Counted from the first letter of the stretch, positions 43,558 through 52,734 are shown. The stretch: 64,000 nucleotides of DNA from Clostridiales bacterium (GCA_020859985.1 JAJBVD010000035.1:50235-114234); one strand, 5' to 3'. The notes: generated by a model not told the origin, from the sequence alone. Program-made: numbers and translations.

Positions 43558-44427
43558 ATGAGCGAATGGAAACCGATCAAAGAAGGCAAGGTACGCGAAA
43601 TCTATGACAATGGAGACAGCCTGATCATGGTTGCGACGGACCGGATCAGCTGTTTTGATGTAATTTTGAATAATGTGGTGACGAAGAAAGGCACTGTCCT
43701 CACGCAGATGTCCCGTTTCTGGTTTGACATGACGAAGGATATTCTGTCGAACCACATGATCTCTGTGGATGTGAATGAGATGCCGGAGTTTTTCCGCAAG
43801 CCGGAATTTGACGGCAACAGCATGATGTGCCGTAAGCTTAAGATGCTCCCCATCGAGTGTATTGTCCGCGGCTATATCACCGGCAGCGGCTGGGCTAGCT
43901 ATCAGAAGAACGGCACGGTCTGCGGGATCACGCTTCCGGAAGGCCTGAAGGAGTCGGATAAGCTGCCGGAGCCGATCTATACGCCGTCCACCAAGGCGGA
44001 GATCGGAGATCACGACGAGAATATTTCCTACGAGCAGAGTATCGTGCATCTGGAGAAAGAGTTTCCGGGAAAGGGCGAGGAATACGCGGCGAAGCTTCGC
44101 GACTGTACGATTGCGCTGTATAAAAAATGCGCAGATTACGCATTGAGCCGCGGCATCATCATTGCGGATACGAAGTTTGAGTTCGGCCTGGATGGGGAGG
44201 GCAATATTGTTCTTGGAGACGAAATGCTCACCCCTGACAGCTCCCGTTTCTGGCCGGCGGACGGCTATGAGGCAGGTCACTCTCAGCCGTCGTTTGACAA
44301 ACAGTTTGCGCGCGACTGGCTGAAAGCGAACCCGGGTAATGACTGGACACTTCCGGAGGACATCGTACAGAAGACGATTGATAAGTATCTGCAGGCGTAT
44401 GAGATGCTGACCGGAACGAAGCTTTGA
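43558..44427 (+). CDS. purC: Phosphoribosylaminoimidazole-succinocarboxamide synthase PurC
   Basis: SAICAR synthetase, joining aspartate to CAIR. The 289-residue, long-form protein has KEGKVREIYD near the start, ATDRISCFDVI, PIECIVRGYITGSGW, the ADTKFEFGLD segment and DEMLTPDSSRFWP. GAAGAGGAAATG precedes the start. It is separated from the purEMND cluster by 36 kb and has its own promoter and terminator. Confidence 0.97.
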   Translation: MSEWKPIKEGKVREIYDNGDSLIMVATDRISCFDVILNNVVTKKGTVLTQMSRFWFDMTKDILSNHMISVDVNEMPEFFRKPEFDGNSMMCRKLKMLPIECIVRGYITGSGWASYQKNGTVCGITLPEGLKESDKLPEPIYTPSTKAEIGDHDENISYEQSIVHLEKEFPGKGEEYAAKLRDCTIALYKKCADYALSRGIIIADTKFEFGLDGEGNIVLGDEMLTPDSSRFWPADGYEAGHSQPSFDKQFARDWLKANPGNDWTLPEDIVQKTIDKYLQAYEMLTGTKL

Positions 44428-44435
44428 TCTGAATG

Positions 44436-44475
44436 ATCCCCGACATTTGTTATGGTACAGATGCCGGGGATTTTT
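44436..44475 (+). terminator. Intrinsic terminator after purC
   Basis: ATCCCCGACAT pairs with ATGCCGGGGAT (one mismatch) and TTTTT follows, 9 bp past the purC stop and 12 bp before the converging gene. Confidence 0.85.
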
Positions 44476-44486
44476 ACTTTACCGGG

Positions 44487-47105
44487 TTATTCCTTTGCAC
44501 AAATGACGTGATTCTCAATGCCGTCGACCCACAGCTGCATTCCTTCCGCGTCGTATACACGGACGATGTTGGAAAATTCCGCCATGTCCGGGCAGATCTG
44601 CGGGAAAAGATTCGGCTGTCCCTCAAAGAAGTCTCTCTGCCAGGTAAGGGTACGGCGGTCTCCGAAGATAGCGCCGTAGAAGATGTTTGCCTCCACGAGA
44701 TCCTGAAACATATGACTCCCGTAGCTGAGCTCCGGCATGTATCCGGCGCGGTTGTCCGTCACCTCGCAGATGGCGTTGACGCCGGAGATATCGACGAAGC
44801 GTACCGGTACGCCGAGCTCCGGCGAGCTGGTACCGATGCGGCCGGGTACCGTGAGCAGGATGTGGCGGCCGCTTCCCATATAATATTGGTTGACAGCCCC
44901 GATGGCTTCGGCAATCAGGGGCTTTTTTACGTGCTCAAATTCATAGTATTCTTTTGGCTCAATCTGAATTACGAGGTCGATCGGCCGGATGCAGGACTGC
45001 CCCATGGAGGAGTCACGGATATCAAAGAAGATGTTTTCCGGCGCGGGAGCGGGCATTTTGATACGGCCTCCATCCTTGCCGACATAGAGCGGGCGGCACT
45101 GCAGCAGGTTGACGACAAAGTCATTCTCTTTGCTTAAATTGACCGTGTACTCGATATCCACCGGATTTCCGTAGGCTTCCTGGAGTGCGTGCAGCGTCTT
45201 TTTCATCATCGAGGTAAACTTATGGTTAGCGAGCAGCTGCTGGCAGCTGACGAAGTAAACGTCGCGGTAGCGGCCTGCCTCGCGCAGCCTGTCTTCCGCT
45301 TCGGTGTCGTGTTCCAGCACGGTATTTTTGTACCAGCGCGGCATATGCGGGACGATGGCGGAGAGAGGCACTTCCTCCAGCTCGTTTTTCTCCATATTGA
45401 TGACGTCGATCTTATGCTGGGAAAAACGGTGCTTATCAGCCACACTGGTCAGCATTGTGACCTCCGGGCGGTCGAGGTTGACCAGACGGGGATAATCGTT
45501 CTCTGTGCGGTCTACGGCCTTGGTGCCAAGCCCCATCACGATGCGCAGCATTCCAGCGGACGGATCCATATCCGGCATCCATTTGTAAGCGCTGTAGCTA
45601 TAGCCGACACCTGCCGTGCAGGGCATATAGTACGGTCCGTAGTAGGAGCCGGAGACGCGCATCACAAGGATCGCCATCTGCTCATCCTTGCCGTCCAGAC
45701 CGCGTTTTTTGCGGTATTCCAGGGCGGACGGGTCCATGGTGCTCGCGTAGACCTTCCGTACGGCATTCTCCAGCGCTTCCATGCGCTCCTCAATTTCACC
45801 GCGGTTCGGGCAGAAGACAGATTCGTATTTCCCGGCAAACGCATTGCCGAAGCCGTCCTCCAGAAGGCTGGAAGAGCGCACGATAATCGGGTTCTGCCCG
45901 TAGTATTCAAGCATGTTGCGGAACTGCTCGCGGGTCGCGGCGGAGAAGGAACCGTGCAGCAGCCCTTCCTGCAGCTCCTCTGCTTTTTCCATGTAGCCTT
46001 CGCTGGTGCGCTGCGCGATGCGCAGGTTCCAGCAGCCGTTTGAAACAATATAGGTATAGAAAACATCGGAACCGATATAGAAGGAATCGTGCTGTTCCGC
46101 GTGTTTGTGATAACCGTCCAGTTCCTTTTCCACAATCTTGCGCGCCAGCAGCATACCGCAGGCCTTGCCGCCGATCGCGCCGCTGCCAATCATCCGGTCG
46201 CGCAGCGTAAAATAGTCCTCCGCCTCGAAATACTTATGGATGAGGCGCTGCATTTTCGGGTCGCGGCTCATCATGCTCTCGATGATCATGGATTCTGTAT
46301 TTTCCGTAAAATAACCTGCCTGATAGTCCGCTTTTGCCTTGGAGAAAAAACGATCGTAGCTGTCGTAGGACTGCTCCTGAGAAAATGTGGAAGAGGACTT
46401 GATCAGGGAATAATAGCGGCTGGCTTCCACAGGGTCGGTCAGCGGCTCAAAATTGTCGTCGTTTCCGCTGCAGAAATGCGGAAGAAACATCGTGGTAGAA
46501 TAGCGTTTCCATACTTTCAAGGGATGCACGTAGATTGCGCTGCCGTCCGAGTGCACGTCGAGCAGAAGCTGCGTCGTCTCGCGGATGCGCGCGACTGCGT
46601 CGAAGGAATGCCGTCCGCGGATCAGCGGGAAAAAGGCCACCGTATCCAGAATAAACAGATACGGGCAGGTCACGCAGAAGAAATTGCCCATCATCAGATC
46701 GGTGTACCAGGCGGACTGCAGCTCGGAAAGACTGTCAAACACATAGAACGCGTCGCGCCCCTCTTTGGTGATTACATCGTGAATCGCCACTGTGAACGGT
46801 TCAAAGCCGACTTCGGGATCAAATCGATAGACCTTGATATTTCCGTCCGGCAGGATGCAGGATGGCTCGCAGTCCTGCGAAAGCTCCGGCTCTTCGGGAA
46901 GCGGCAGGATCGGCTCATGCTGCGCGAACTGTATGTATACCAGGTTGCGCTGATCCTCGACCGCCTGACGGATATAGGGCTCGACAAAAAAACGATATTC
47001 ATCAAGGCTGGTCACCTGCCAGACCACGTTGTCGCCGAGGCGGATGTTGTCGAGGATCCGGTCCAGACCGTTCAGACCACTTTTTACCCGTTCAAATGCT
47101 GCCAT
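44487..47105 (-). CDS. Large protein joining a degenerate KaiC-like module to a PEP/pyruvate-binding (PEP-synthase-type) domain
   Basis: The 872 residues start with ERVKSGLNGLDRILDNIRLGDNVVWQV, which is KaiC/RadA-like. However, the position of the P-loop reads TSLDEYR, so ATP binding there is probably lost; the KaiC-like region continues to about 230. From about 300 the sequence follows the N-terminal ATP-binding domain of PEP synthase/PPDK: GGKACGMLLARKIV (about 308), IVRSSSLLEDGFGNAFAGKYESVF (about 407-430) and LLQCRPLYVG (about 665). I do not see the swivelling phosphohistidine domain or the PEP-binding barrel. Function is unknown, perhaps a phosphotransfer regulator. A TTGCCC-17-TATTAT promoter lies upstream, divergent from proB. 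Confidence 0.75.
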   Translation of the reverse strand: MAAFERVKSGLNGLDRILDNIRLGDNVVWQVTSLDEYRFFVEPYIRQAVEDQRNLVYIQFAQHEPILPLPEEPELSQDCEPSCILPDGNIKVYRFDPEVGFEPFTVAIHDVITKEGRDAFYVFDSLSELQSAWYTDLMMGNFFCVTCPYLFILDTVAFFPLIRGRHSFDAVARIRETTQLLLDVHSDGSAIYVHPLKVWKRYSTTMFLPHFCSGNDDNFEPLTDPVEASRYYSLIKSSSTFSQEQSYDSYDRFFSKAKADYQAGYFTENTESMIIESMMSRDPKMQRLIHKYFEAEDYFTLRDRMIGSGAIGGKACGMLLARKIVEKELDGYHKHAEQHDSFYIGSDVFYTYIVSNGCWNLRIAQRTSEGYMEKAEELQEGLLHGSFSAATREQFRNMLEYYGQNPIIVRSSSLLEDGFGNAFAGKYESVFCPNRGEIEERMEALENAVRKVYASTMDPSALEYRKKRGLDGKDEQMAILVMRVSGSYYGPYYMPCTAGVGYSYSAYKWMPDMDPSAGMLRIVMGLGTKAVDRTENDYPRLVNLDRPEVTMLTSVADKHRFSQHKIDVINMEKNELEEVPLSAIVPHMPRWYKNTVLEHDTEAEDRLREAGRYRDVYFVSCQQLLANHKFTSMMKKTLHALQEAYGNPVDIEYTVNLSKENDFVVNLLQCRPLYVGKDGGRIKMPAPAPENIFFDIRDSSMGQSCIRPIDLVIQIEPKEYYEFEHVKKPLIAEAIGAVNQYYMGSGRHILLTVPGRIGTSSPELGVPVRFVDISGVNAICEVTDNRAGYMPELSYGSHMFQDLVEANIFYGAIFGDRRTLTWQRDFFEGQPNLFPQICPDMAEFSNIVRVYDAEGMQLWVDGIENHVICAKE

Positions 47106-47214
47106 AGAGAGACCTCCTTCTTATTATCCTTGCTGTAGCGGTTACATCTCTTACAATAAATGATGTATGTCTATGGATTTCTTTGCATTTTGTGCTTCTG
47201 AAATTCTTAACATC

Positions 47215-47243
47215 ATAATAATACATATGAAGTTTTCGGGCAA
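47215..47243 (-). promoter_or_regulatory. Promoter of the KaiC-like/PEP-binding gene
   Basis: On the minus strand, TTGCCC (47243-47238) and TATTAT (47220-47215) with a 17-bp spacer. Confidence 0.55.
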
Positions 47244-47319
47244 GAAGAAATCGGAAGGATTATTACAGTTTCGAACAGCAGGATAAATATGTTGTTCGGA
47301 ATTGGTGAACAAAAACATC

Positions 47320-47348
47320 TTGTAATTTATTTGTATTTGAGATAGGAT
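47320..47348 (+). promoter_or_regulatory. Promoter of proBAC
   Basis: TTGTAA (47320-47325) and TAGGAT (47343-47348) with a 17-bp spacer, 44 bp before proB. No T-box is visible. Confidence 0.6.
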
Positions 47349-47391
47349 AGACTTCAGAAAAATAATACCTTTGAGAGGAAAGCAGAAGAGT

Positions 47392-48165
47392 ATGAGACTG
47401 GTAGTAAAGGTAGGCACATCCACGTTGGCACATGCTACGGGCAATCTGAATATTCGCCGGGTGGAGATGCTCTGTAAGGTTTTGAGTGATATTAAAAATG
47501 CAGGGAATGAGATCCTTCTCGTGTCCTCCGGCGCGACCGGCATGGGTTCGGGTAAACTGGGACTTCTGAAAAAACCGGCGGATATTTCTACAAAGCAGGC
47601 GGCTGCGGCGGTCGGCCAGTGTGAACTGATGTATACATATGACAAGCTTTTCCAGCAGTACAATCACTGTGTGGCGCAGGTGCTTTTGACACGCGCGGAT
47701 ATCGAGGACGAGTCCCGCCGTGCAAATCTGCACAGCACGTTTTTCCGGCTGCTGGATTTTCATGTGCTGCCGATCATCAATGAGAACGACTCCGTTGCCA
47801 CTGAAGAATTTTTCATTGGAGAAAATGATTCTCTGGCGGCGCGGGTATCCACTCTGGTGGACGCGGATCTGATTGTCCTTCTTTCCGATATAGACGGACT
47901 TTTTACCGCGGATCCGCACATAGATCCAAACGCGAAGCTGATTTCCCGTGTGGAAGAGATCACGCCGGAGCTTCGTGCGCTCGGAGGCGGTGCGGGGAGT
48001 GATTTTGGTACCGGCGGCATGACGGCAAAGCTGAACGCGGCGCAGATCGCCATGGATTCCGGCTGCGACATGATCATCGCGAATGGCGAGCACCCGGAGA
48101 TTTTATATGATATTATGGATGGGAAAGACGTGGGCACTCGGTTTGTAGCGAAACGGGCAGGCTGA
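47392..48165 (+). CDS. proB: Glutamate 5-kinase, short form without PUA domain
   Basis: Phosphorylates glutamate as the first step of proline synthesis. The start is ATG 47392 (RLVVKVGTST); a TTG at 47371 would add 7 residues. The 257-residue protein has the amino-acid-kinase fold with VSSGATGMGSGKLGL, NENDSVATEEFFIGENDSLAARV (about 125-150), LLSDIDGLFTADP and GTGGMTAKLNAA. It ends where the kinase domain ends and lacks the C-terminal PUA domain of the 367-residue E. coli type. The PUA domain is involved in, but not essential for, feedback control in other species. Confidence 0.95.
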   Translation: MRLVVKVGTSTLAHATGNLNIRRVEMLCKVLSDIKNAGNEILLVSSGATGMGSGKLGLLKKPADISTKQAAAAVGQCELMYTYDKLFQQYNHCVAQVLLTRADIEDESRRANLHSTFFRLLDFHVLPIINENDSVATEEFFIGENDSLAARVSTLVDADLIVLLSDIDGLFTADPHIDPNAKLISRVEEITPELRALGGGAGSDFGTGGMTAKLNAAQIAMDSGCDMIIANGEHPEILYDIMDGKDVGTRFVAKRAG

Positions 48166-48182
48166 ATAAAATAAGAAAGTCT

Positions 48183-48267
48183 GTAACTATTCAGGGCAGT
48201 GCCTCGCACCTGCTGCGAGGTACGTATGAAAGCTTGCATTTTAACTGTGAAGGTACTGAACAGTTAT
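48183..48267. repeat. 85-bp palindromic element between proB and proA
   Basis: GTAACTATTCAG (48183-48194) and CTGAACAGTTAT (48256-48267) are imperfect inverted ends. Inside are a perfect 7-bp hairpin (CCTCGCA/TGCGAGG, 48202-48220) and TAACTGTGAAGGTACTGAACAG at the right. It fills the whole proB-proA gap. Confidence 0.7.
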
Positions 48268-48280
48268 GAAAGGACCAGAT

Positions 48281-49816
48281 ATGACGACACAGGAGATTTT
48301 GGTAAATGCGAAAGCAGCAGCTCCGTCCCTTCTGACGACAGATACGGAGCAAAAAAACAACGCACTGAAAGCCATGGCGGATGCTCTGCTCTGGCATACG
48401 GATGAGATTCTGGAAGAGAACAGAAAGGATATGGAACGTGCCAGAGGCTCGATCTCGGAAGTAATGCGCGACCGGCTGCTTCTCACCGACGGCAGGATTC
48501 AGGCTATGGCAGAGGGCATCCTGAACGTTGCAGCGCTGCCGGATCCGGTCGGAAGAACGCTTCAGAGGATTGAGCGGCCGGACGGGCTTCTGATCGAGAA
48601 ACGTTCAGTACCTATCGGTGTGATCGCAATCATTTATGAGAGCAGGCCGAATGTCACGAGCGACGCGGCTGCGCTTTGCATCAAGAGCGGAAATGCCTGT
48701 GTGCTCCGCGGCGGGAAAGAGGCGTTTCTCTCCGCTAACGCGATCACGAATGCGCTTCGCGAGGGGCTTGCCAAAGCCGGGTTATCGGAGAATCTGGTGC
48801 AGCTGGTACAGGACACGACCAGACAGAGCTCCATGGAGCTGATGACGGCAAAAGGCTACGTTGACCTGCTGATTCCGCGCGGCGGCGCAGGGCTGATCCG
48901 AGCCTGCGTGGAGAACGCGACGGTGAACTGTATTGAGACAGGTACTGGTATCTGCCATGTCTATGTGGATCGCGATGCAGATCAGGAGATGGCGCTGAAG
49001 ATCATAACGAATGCCAAGACCAGCCGTCCCAGCGTGTGCAACGCAGAGGAGGTTTGTGTCGTACATCAGGATATCGCGAAGGAATTTCTTCCGAAGCTGA
49101 AGAAACGACTGGTGGATGATCGTCTGGCCAATCTGGAAGTGCCTGTGGAGCTGCGTCTGGATGAGCGGGCGATGTCGATTTTATCAGGCACCGATCGCGG
49201 CCCTGTTGCCGCCATTGAAGAAGACGCTGACACGGATGCTGACGCAAGCCAGTCTGCTTCTGAAATCTCGGAGAGGGAATATCATTCTGATTTTTCCGGA
49301 GTTTTTTCCGGCGAGGTTCTGGATGCGCAGACTGACGATGCGGCTCTTTTCACCGAAGACAAAGAGGATTTGCCGCTGACAGCAGTACCTGCCCCGGAAG
49401 CCCATCCGGCGGTCAGACGGCTGCAGCAGTTCCGCGATGGCCTGGATGGGAATACTGAGCAATTCCTTGTTCCGGCGGGGCCGAACGATTTTGACACGGA
49501 ATTTCTGGACTATATCCTTGCGGTAAAGGTCGTGGATTCCCTGTCTGATGCGATCACGCATATTTCGGCGCATTCGACCGGCCATTCTGACGCGATCGTG
49601 ACAAAGGATGACGCGGCCGCGGAGCAGTTTACCCGTTCCATCGACTCTTCTTCCGTTTATGTGAACGCGTCCACGCGGTTTACGGACGGCGGAGAGTTTG
49701 GGCTTGGCTGTGAGATGGGGATCTCCACACAGAAGCTTCATGCGAGAGGACCGATGGGCCTGGAGGAACTGACTTCATATAAATATATCATTCACGGGAA
49801 TGGAAATATACGGTGA
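48281..49816 (+). CDS. proA: Gamma-glutamyl phosphate reductase with an internal acidic insertion
   Basis: Reduces gamma-glutamyl phosphate to the semialdehyde with NADPH. The start is ATG 48281, behind AAAGGA; ATG 48266 is within the ribosome site. The protein has 511 residues against about 415 normally. It carries [21 protein letters not shown], the catalytic Cys (C253 in [11 protein letters not shown]) and the C-terminal signature [25 protein letters not shown]. The surplus of roughly 95 residues is one block (about 303-400): acidic, Ser/Ala/Asp-rich and probably disordered, placed just before the oligomerisation segment [14 protein letters not shown] coding frame is kept throughout. Confidence 0.94.
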   Translation: MTTQEILVNAKAAAPSLLTTDTEQKNNALKAMADALLWHTDEILEENRKDMERARGSISEVMRDRLLLTDGRIQAMAEGILNVAALPDPVGRTLQRIERPDGLLIEKRSVPIGVIAIIYESRPNVTSDAAALCIKSGNACVLRGGKEAFLSANAITNALREGLAKAGLSENLVQLVQDTTRQSSMELMTAKGYVDLLIPRGGAGLIRACVENATVNCIETGTGICHVYVDRDADQEMALKIITNAKTSRPSVCNAEEVCVVHQDIAKEFLPKLKKRLVDDRLANLEVPVELRLDERAMSILSGTDRGPVAAIEEDADTDADASQSASEISEREYHSDFSGVFSGEVLDAQTDDAALFTEDKEDLPLTAVPAPEAHPAVRRLQQFRDGLDGNTEQFLVPAGPNDFDTEFLDYILAVKVVDSLSDAITHISAHSTGHSDAIVTKDDAAAEQFTRSIDSSSVYVNASTRFTDGGEFGLGCEMGISTQKLHARGPMGLEELTSYKYIIHGNGNIR

Positions 49817-49862
49817 TTTGAGAAACTTAAGGGTTTGAAATCAATGATGGGAGAGACAGGAT

Positions 49863-50738
49863 ATGTCTACATATAAACTGGGCTTTATTGGCTGCGGAAA
49901 CATGGGTTCCGCGATCGCGCGGGCCGCTGTGCATACAGTGGAGGCGTCGCAGCTCCTGCTTGCAAACAGAACGCCTTCAAAAGCAGAAGCGCTCGCTTCC
50001 GAACTTGGTGCGGATACCGGCACGAATGAGGATATCGCAGACAAATGCAGCTATATTTTTCTGGGCGTAAAGCCGCAGATGATGGAAGCAATGCTGAAGC
50101 CGCTCGAGGGTATTTTTGCAGAGCGATTTCAACATACAAAAACAATTGGCAGCCGGGCAGGTTCATCAGAAAGAATTGTCGGAGAAACAACTATTTGCAC
50201 GGAAGGTTTTGTCCTTGTCACGATGGCTGCCGGACTTTCCATTGCGGATATCCAGCGGATGGCGGGCGGCGCTTATCCGGTGATCCGTATCATGCCGAAT
50301 ACACCTGTGTCTATTGGAAAGGGCATGACACTTGCCTGTGCGTCGCCGGAAGTGGGCGAGGCGGCGATTTGTGAATTTGAAAAGCTGATGTCAGCTTCCG
50401 GCCGGCTTGATTTTATTCCGGAAAATCTGATCGATGCGGCCAGCGCTTTATCCGGCTGCGGCCCGGCTTATGTCTATCTGTTTATCGAGGCACTTGCGGA
50501 CGGCGCGGTGGAATGCGGTCTGCCAAGGGCGAAGGCTCTTGAATATGCCTGCCAGACACTTATCGGCTCGGCTTCTCTGGTATTGGAGAGCGGCAGTCAT
50601 CCGGGAACGCTGAAGGATGCGGTCTGCTCACCGGGAGGAACGACAATCGCGGGTGTGCACGCACTCGAGCGCGGAGGATTCCGCTGTGCGGCGATGGACG
50701 CGGTAAAAGCAGCGTATGATAAAACCAGGAATATGTAA
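49863..50738 (+). CDS. proC: Pyrroline-5-carboxylate reductase
   Basis: Last step of proline synthesis. The 291 residues start with the NAD(P)-binding GFIGCGNMGSAIA (about 7-19) and contain VIRIMPNTPVSIGKGM, SALSGCGPAYVYLFIEALADGAV and CSPGGTTIAGVHALERGGFR, all family signatures. There are about 25-30 extra residues at about 85-115 (between KPQMMEAMLKPLE and VLVTMAAGLS), with more AT-rich codons than the rest. GGGAGAGACAGG precedes the ATG. With proB and proA it completes the pathway. Confidence 0.95.
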   Translation: MSTYKLGFIGCGNMGSAIARAAVHTVEASQLLLANRTPSKAEALASELGADTGTNEDIADKCSYIFLGVKPQMMEAMLKPLEGIFAERFQHTKTIGSRAGSSERIVGETTICTEGFVLVTMAAGLSIADIQRMAGGAYPVIRIMPNTPVSIGKGMTLACASPEVGEAAICEFEKLMSASGRLDFIPENLIDAASALSGCGPAYVYLFIEALADGAVECGLPRAKALEYACQTLIGSASLVLESGSHPGTLKDAVCSPGGTTIAGVHALERGGFRCAAMDAVKAAYDKTRNM

Positions 50739-50752
50739 GAACTGTGTGTACG

Positions 50753-50816
50753 CGGTATTTGGCAGATATAGTTTTTATATAGTAACGGAGATATACCGTT
50801 TTGAGTTTTTTACATA
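50753..50816 (+). terminator. Possible terminator after proC
   Basis: CGGTAT (50753-50758) and ATACCG (50793-50798) can pair over a structured loop and are followed by TTTTGAGTTTTTT. The stem is short. Confidence 0.4.
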
Positions 50817-50838
50817 GTCAATGAAAGGGGATAATTCT

Positions 50839-51384
50839 ATGCCAGGAAGAACAGGCGGAGGACATTCCGGAGGGCGCCAGGGTGGCGGCTCCGGAAGAAG
50901 CGGTGGAGGCCCGTCAGGCGGAGGCAGCAGAGGAATGGGCGGTCCGTCAGGCGGAGGCAGCAGAGGAATGGGCGGTCCGTCAGGCGGAGGCGGCCGTGGG
51001 ATGGGAGGTCCGACCGGCGGAGGCAGCCGGGGAATAGGAGGTCCGACCGGCGGAAGCAGCCGTGGAATGACAGGCGGCCGTCCGGCAGGAGTTCCGGGCG
51101 GGGCAGGACATGCTCCGGGACGACAGGCGCCGATGCCGCATGGCGGCATGCGCAGACGCCCGCAGCATCCGCCGATGATGCCGTTTGGTATGCGTGACGT
51201 GCCGGGCATGCGGATGGGATATGACGATTCGTGGAGAGTGTTTACAGCCCTTGAGGCGCTGATGAACGGATCACGTGATATGAGCCTGATGATGCTCGTG
51301 GAGCGATTTTTCGGAAGACGTTTTGCTCCTCATGAATATGCGGATCTGTATTACTGGATGCGGGACTACATGAGGATGTGGTAA
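50839..51384 (+). CDS. Gly/Arg/Pro-rich repeat protein
   Basis: Not recognised as a known family. The start is ATG 50839 behind AAAGGGG (the ATG at 50821 is upstream of that site). Of 181 residues, the first 110 are mostly Gly, Ser, Arg and Pro, with five consecutive 11-residue units on the pattern GGPSGGGSRGM (DNA period 33 bp, about 50905-51070). The last 55 residues are a compact helical domain (WRVFTALEALMNGSRDMSLMMLVERFFG, HEYADLYYWMRDYMR). There is no signal peptide. The layout resembles RGG-type disordered segments on a small folded domain. Confidence 0.65.
   Translation: MPGRTGGGHSGGRQGGGSGRSGGGPSGGGSRGMGGPSGGGSRGMGGPSGGGGRGMGGPTGGGSRGIGGPTGGSSRGMTGGRPAGVPGGAGHAPGRQAPMPHGGMRRRPQHPPMMPFGMRDVPGMRMGYDDSWRVFTALEALMNGSRDMSLMMLVERFFGRRFAPHEYADLYYWMRDYMRMW
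50905..51070 (+). repeat. 33-bp coding tandem repeats (five copies)
   Basis: Units encode GGP(S/T)GGxxRG(M/I). The first two are almost identical at DNA level, which suggests recent expansion. Confidence 0.8.
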
Positions 51385-51426
51385 TTTTTTTATTGGTAAT
51401 GGAATACAATAATATACGACAAACGG

Positions 51427-51457
51427 GAAGTTTTTGCATTATATATGCAAAAACTTC
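51427..51457. promoter_or_regulatory. Perfect 13-bp hairpin upstream of the DUF4143 ATPase gene
   Basis: GAAGTTTTTGCAT and ATGCAAAAACTTC around TATAT. The motif TTTTTGCATATA recurs at about 51474, next to a TATAAT at 51485, so this may be an operator. Confidence 0.55.
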
Positions 51458-51531
51458 TTGATAATTTGGGATTTTTTGCATATACTATAATCAAATTCGA
51501 GCAGGAAATGGCCAGGAAAAGGTGGTTAGAT

Positions 51532-52734
51532 ATGCAGATTGTTCGTCAGGAATATTTTCAGAGAGTTGTCAGCTACAGAGATAAGAAAATAATTAAGGTG
51601 ATTACCGGTGTAAGACGGTGCGGCAAGTCAACTCTTCTTCAGATGTTCAGGGATTATCTCCTTGCTGATGGAGTTGAAGAAGGGCAGATCATCAGTATAA
51701 ACTTCGAAGACTTTGAATATGAACGGCTTTGTGATCCTGGAGAGTTGTATCAATATATCAAAGAACGAATTCTTCCCGGCAGGAGAATGTATCTGATTTT
51801 GGATGAGATTCAGAATGTAAGGGATTTCCAACGGGTCATTGACAGTTTTTTTATCAGGGATTATATCGATATCTATATCACTGGCTCAAATTCCCGAATG
51901 CTTTCGGGTGAACTTGCAACATTGCTTACCGGCAGGTATGTTCAGATAGAGATGCTTCCTTTTTCGTTTTCGGAATTTGTTCAGATCCATCAGATGGAAG
52001 ATAATCTGGAGCGGGCATATCAACAATATATTGAGACAAGCTCTTTTCCATTTGTAGTTGAGCTGGGATCAGATCGAAACCAGATTTACGATTATCTGAA
52101 GAGCATTTATAATACGATCATTCTGAAAGACATCGTAGCGCGAAAAAAATTTCCGGATGTCATGATGCTGGAAAGTGTCATTCGATTTTTAGCTGACAAT
52201 ATTGGAAATCCTTTATCTGTAAAAAAAATAAGTGATACGATGACTTCAGGCGGAAGAAAAATAAATGTTCGAACTGTAGAATCCTATATTACTGCTTTTA
52301 TGGAATCGTATATTATTTACCAGGCAAAACGATTTGATATTAAGGGAAAACAATATTTAAAAACACTGGAAAAATATTATATGGTAGATATCGGCCTGCG
52401 CAATGCGATGCTTGGAAGCAGCGGACAGGCTGATACCGGACATATTCTGGAAAATGTGGTTTATCTTGAGTTGCTTCGGCGCGGATATGAAGTTTACGTT
52501 GGTAAAGCTGATAATCTGGAAATAGACTTTGTGGCTATAAATGCGGATGGCAGGATCTATATTCAGGTTTCAGCTACGGTCAGGGATGCAGATACCTTGG
52601 AACGTGAATTAAAACCGCTGCAAATGCTTCGGGATCATTATCCAAAATATATTTTGACATTGGATGTAGATCCTCCGGCAGATTATGAGGGGATTCGCAG
52701 AGAAAATGTTTTGGATTACCTGATGAGAAAGTGA
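51532..52734 (+). CDS. AAA ATPase with C-terminal DUF4143
   Basis: The start is ATG 51532 behind AAAGGTGG; the frame is open from 51445 but lacks a ribosome site there. The 400 residues hold an N-terminal AAA-type ATPase with Walker A GVRRCGKST (about 25-33), Walker B YLILDEIQNV (about 85-94) and TGSNSRMLSGELATLLTGRY (about 115-134). A DUF4143 domain, nuclease-like, follows (about 200-360; LENVVYLELLRRGYEVYVGKADNLEIDFVA). These proteins are common, often in many copies and patchily distributed; their role is not established. Codon use is more AT-rich than in the flanking genes, which suggests transfer. Confidence 0.9.
   Translation: MQIVRQEYFQRVVSYRDKKIIKVITGVRRCGKSTLLQMFRDYLLADGVEEGQIISINFEDFEYERLCDPGELYQYIKERILPGRRMYLILDEIQNVRDFQRVIDSFFIRDYIDIYITGSNSRMLSGELATLLTGRYVQIEMLPFSFSEFVQIHQMEDNLERAYQQYIETSSFPFVVELGSDRNQIYDYLKSIYNTIILKDIVARKKFPDVMMLESVIRFLADNIGNPLSVKKISDTMTSGGRKINVRTVESYITAFMESYIIYQAKRFDIKGKQYLKTLEKYYMVDIGLRNAMLGSSGQADTGHILENVVYLELLRRGYEVYVGKADNLEIDFVAINADGRIYIQVSATVRDADTLERELKPLQMLRDHYPKYILTLDVDPPADYEGIRRENVLDYLMRK

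Noticed and set aside
47150..47391. T-box or other amino-acid leader before proB
   Set aside because: No TGGNACC-type box or specifier arrangement is seen; a normal promoter lies 44 bp from the start codon.
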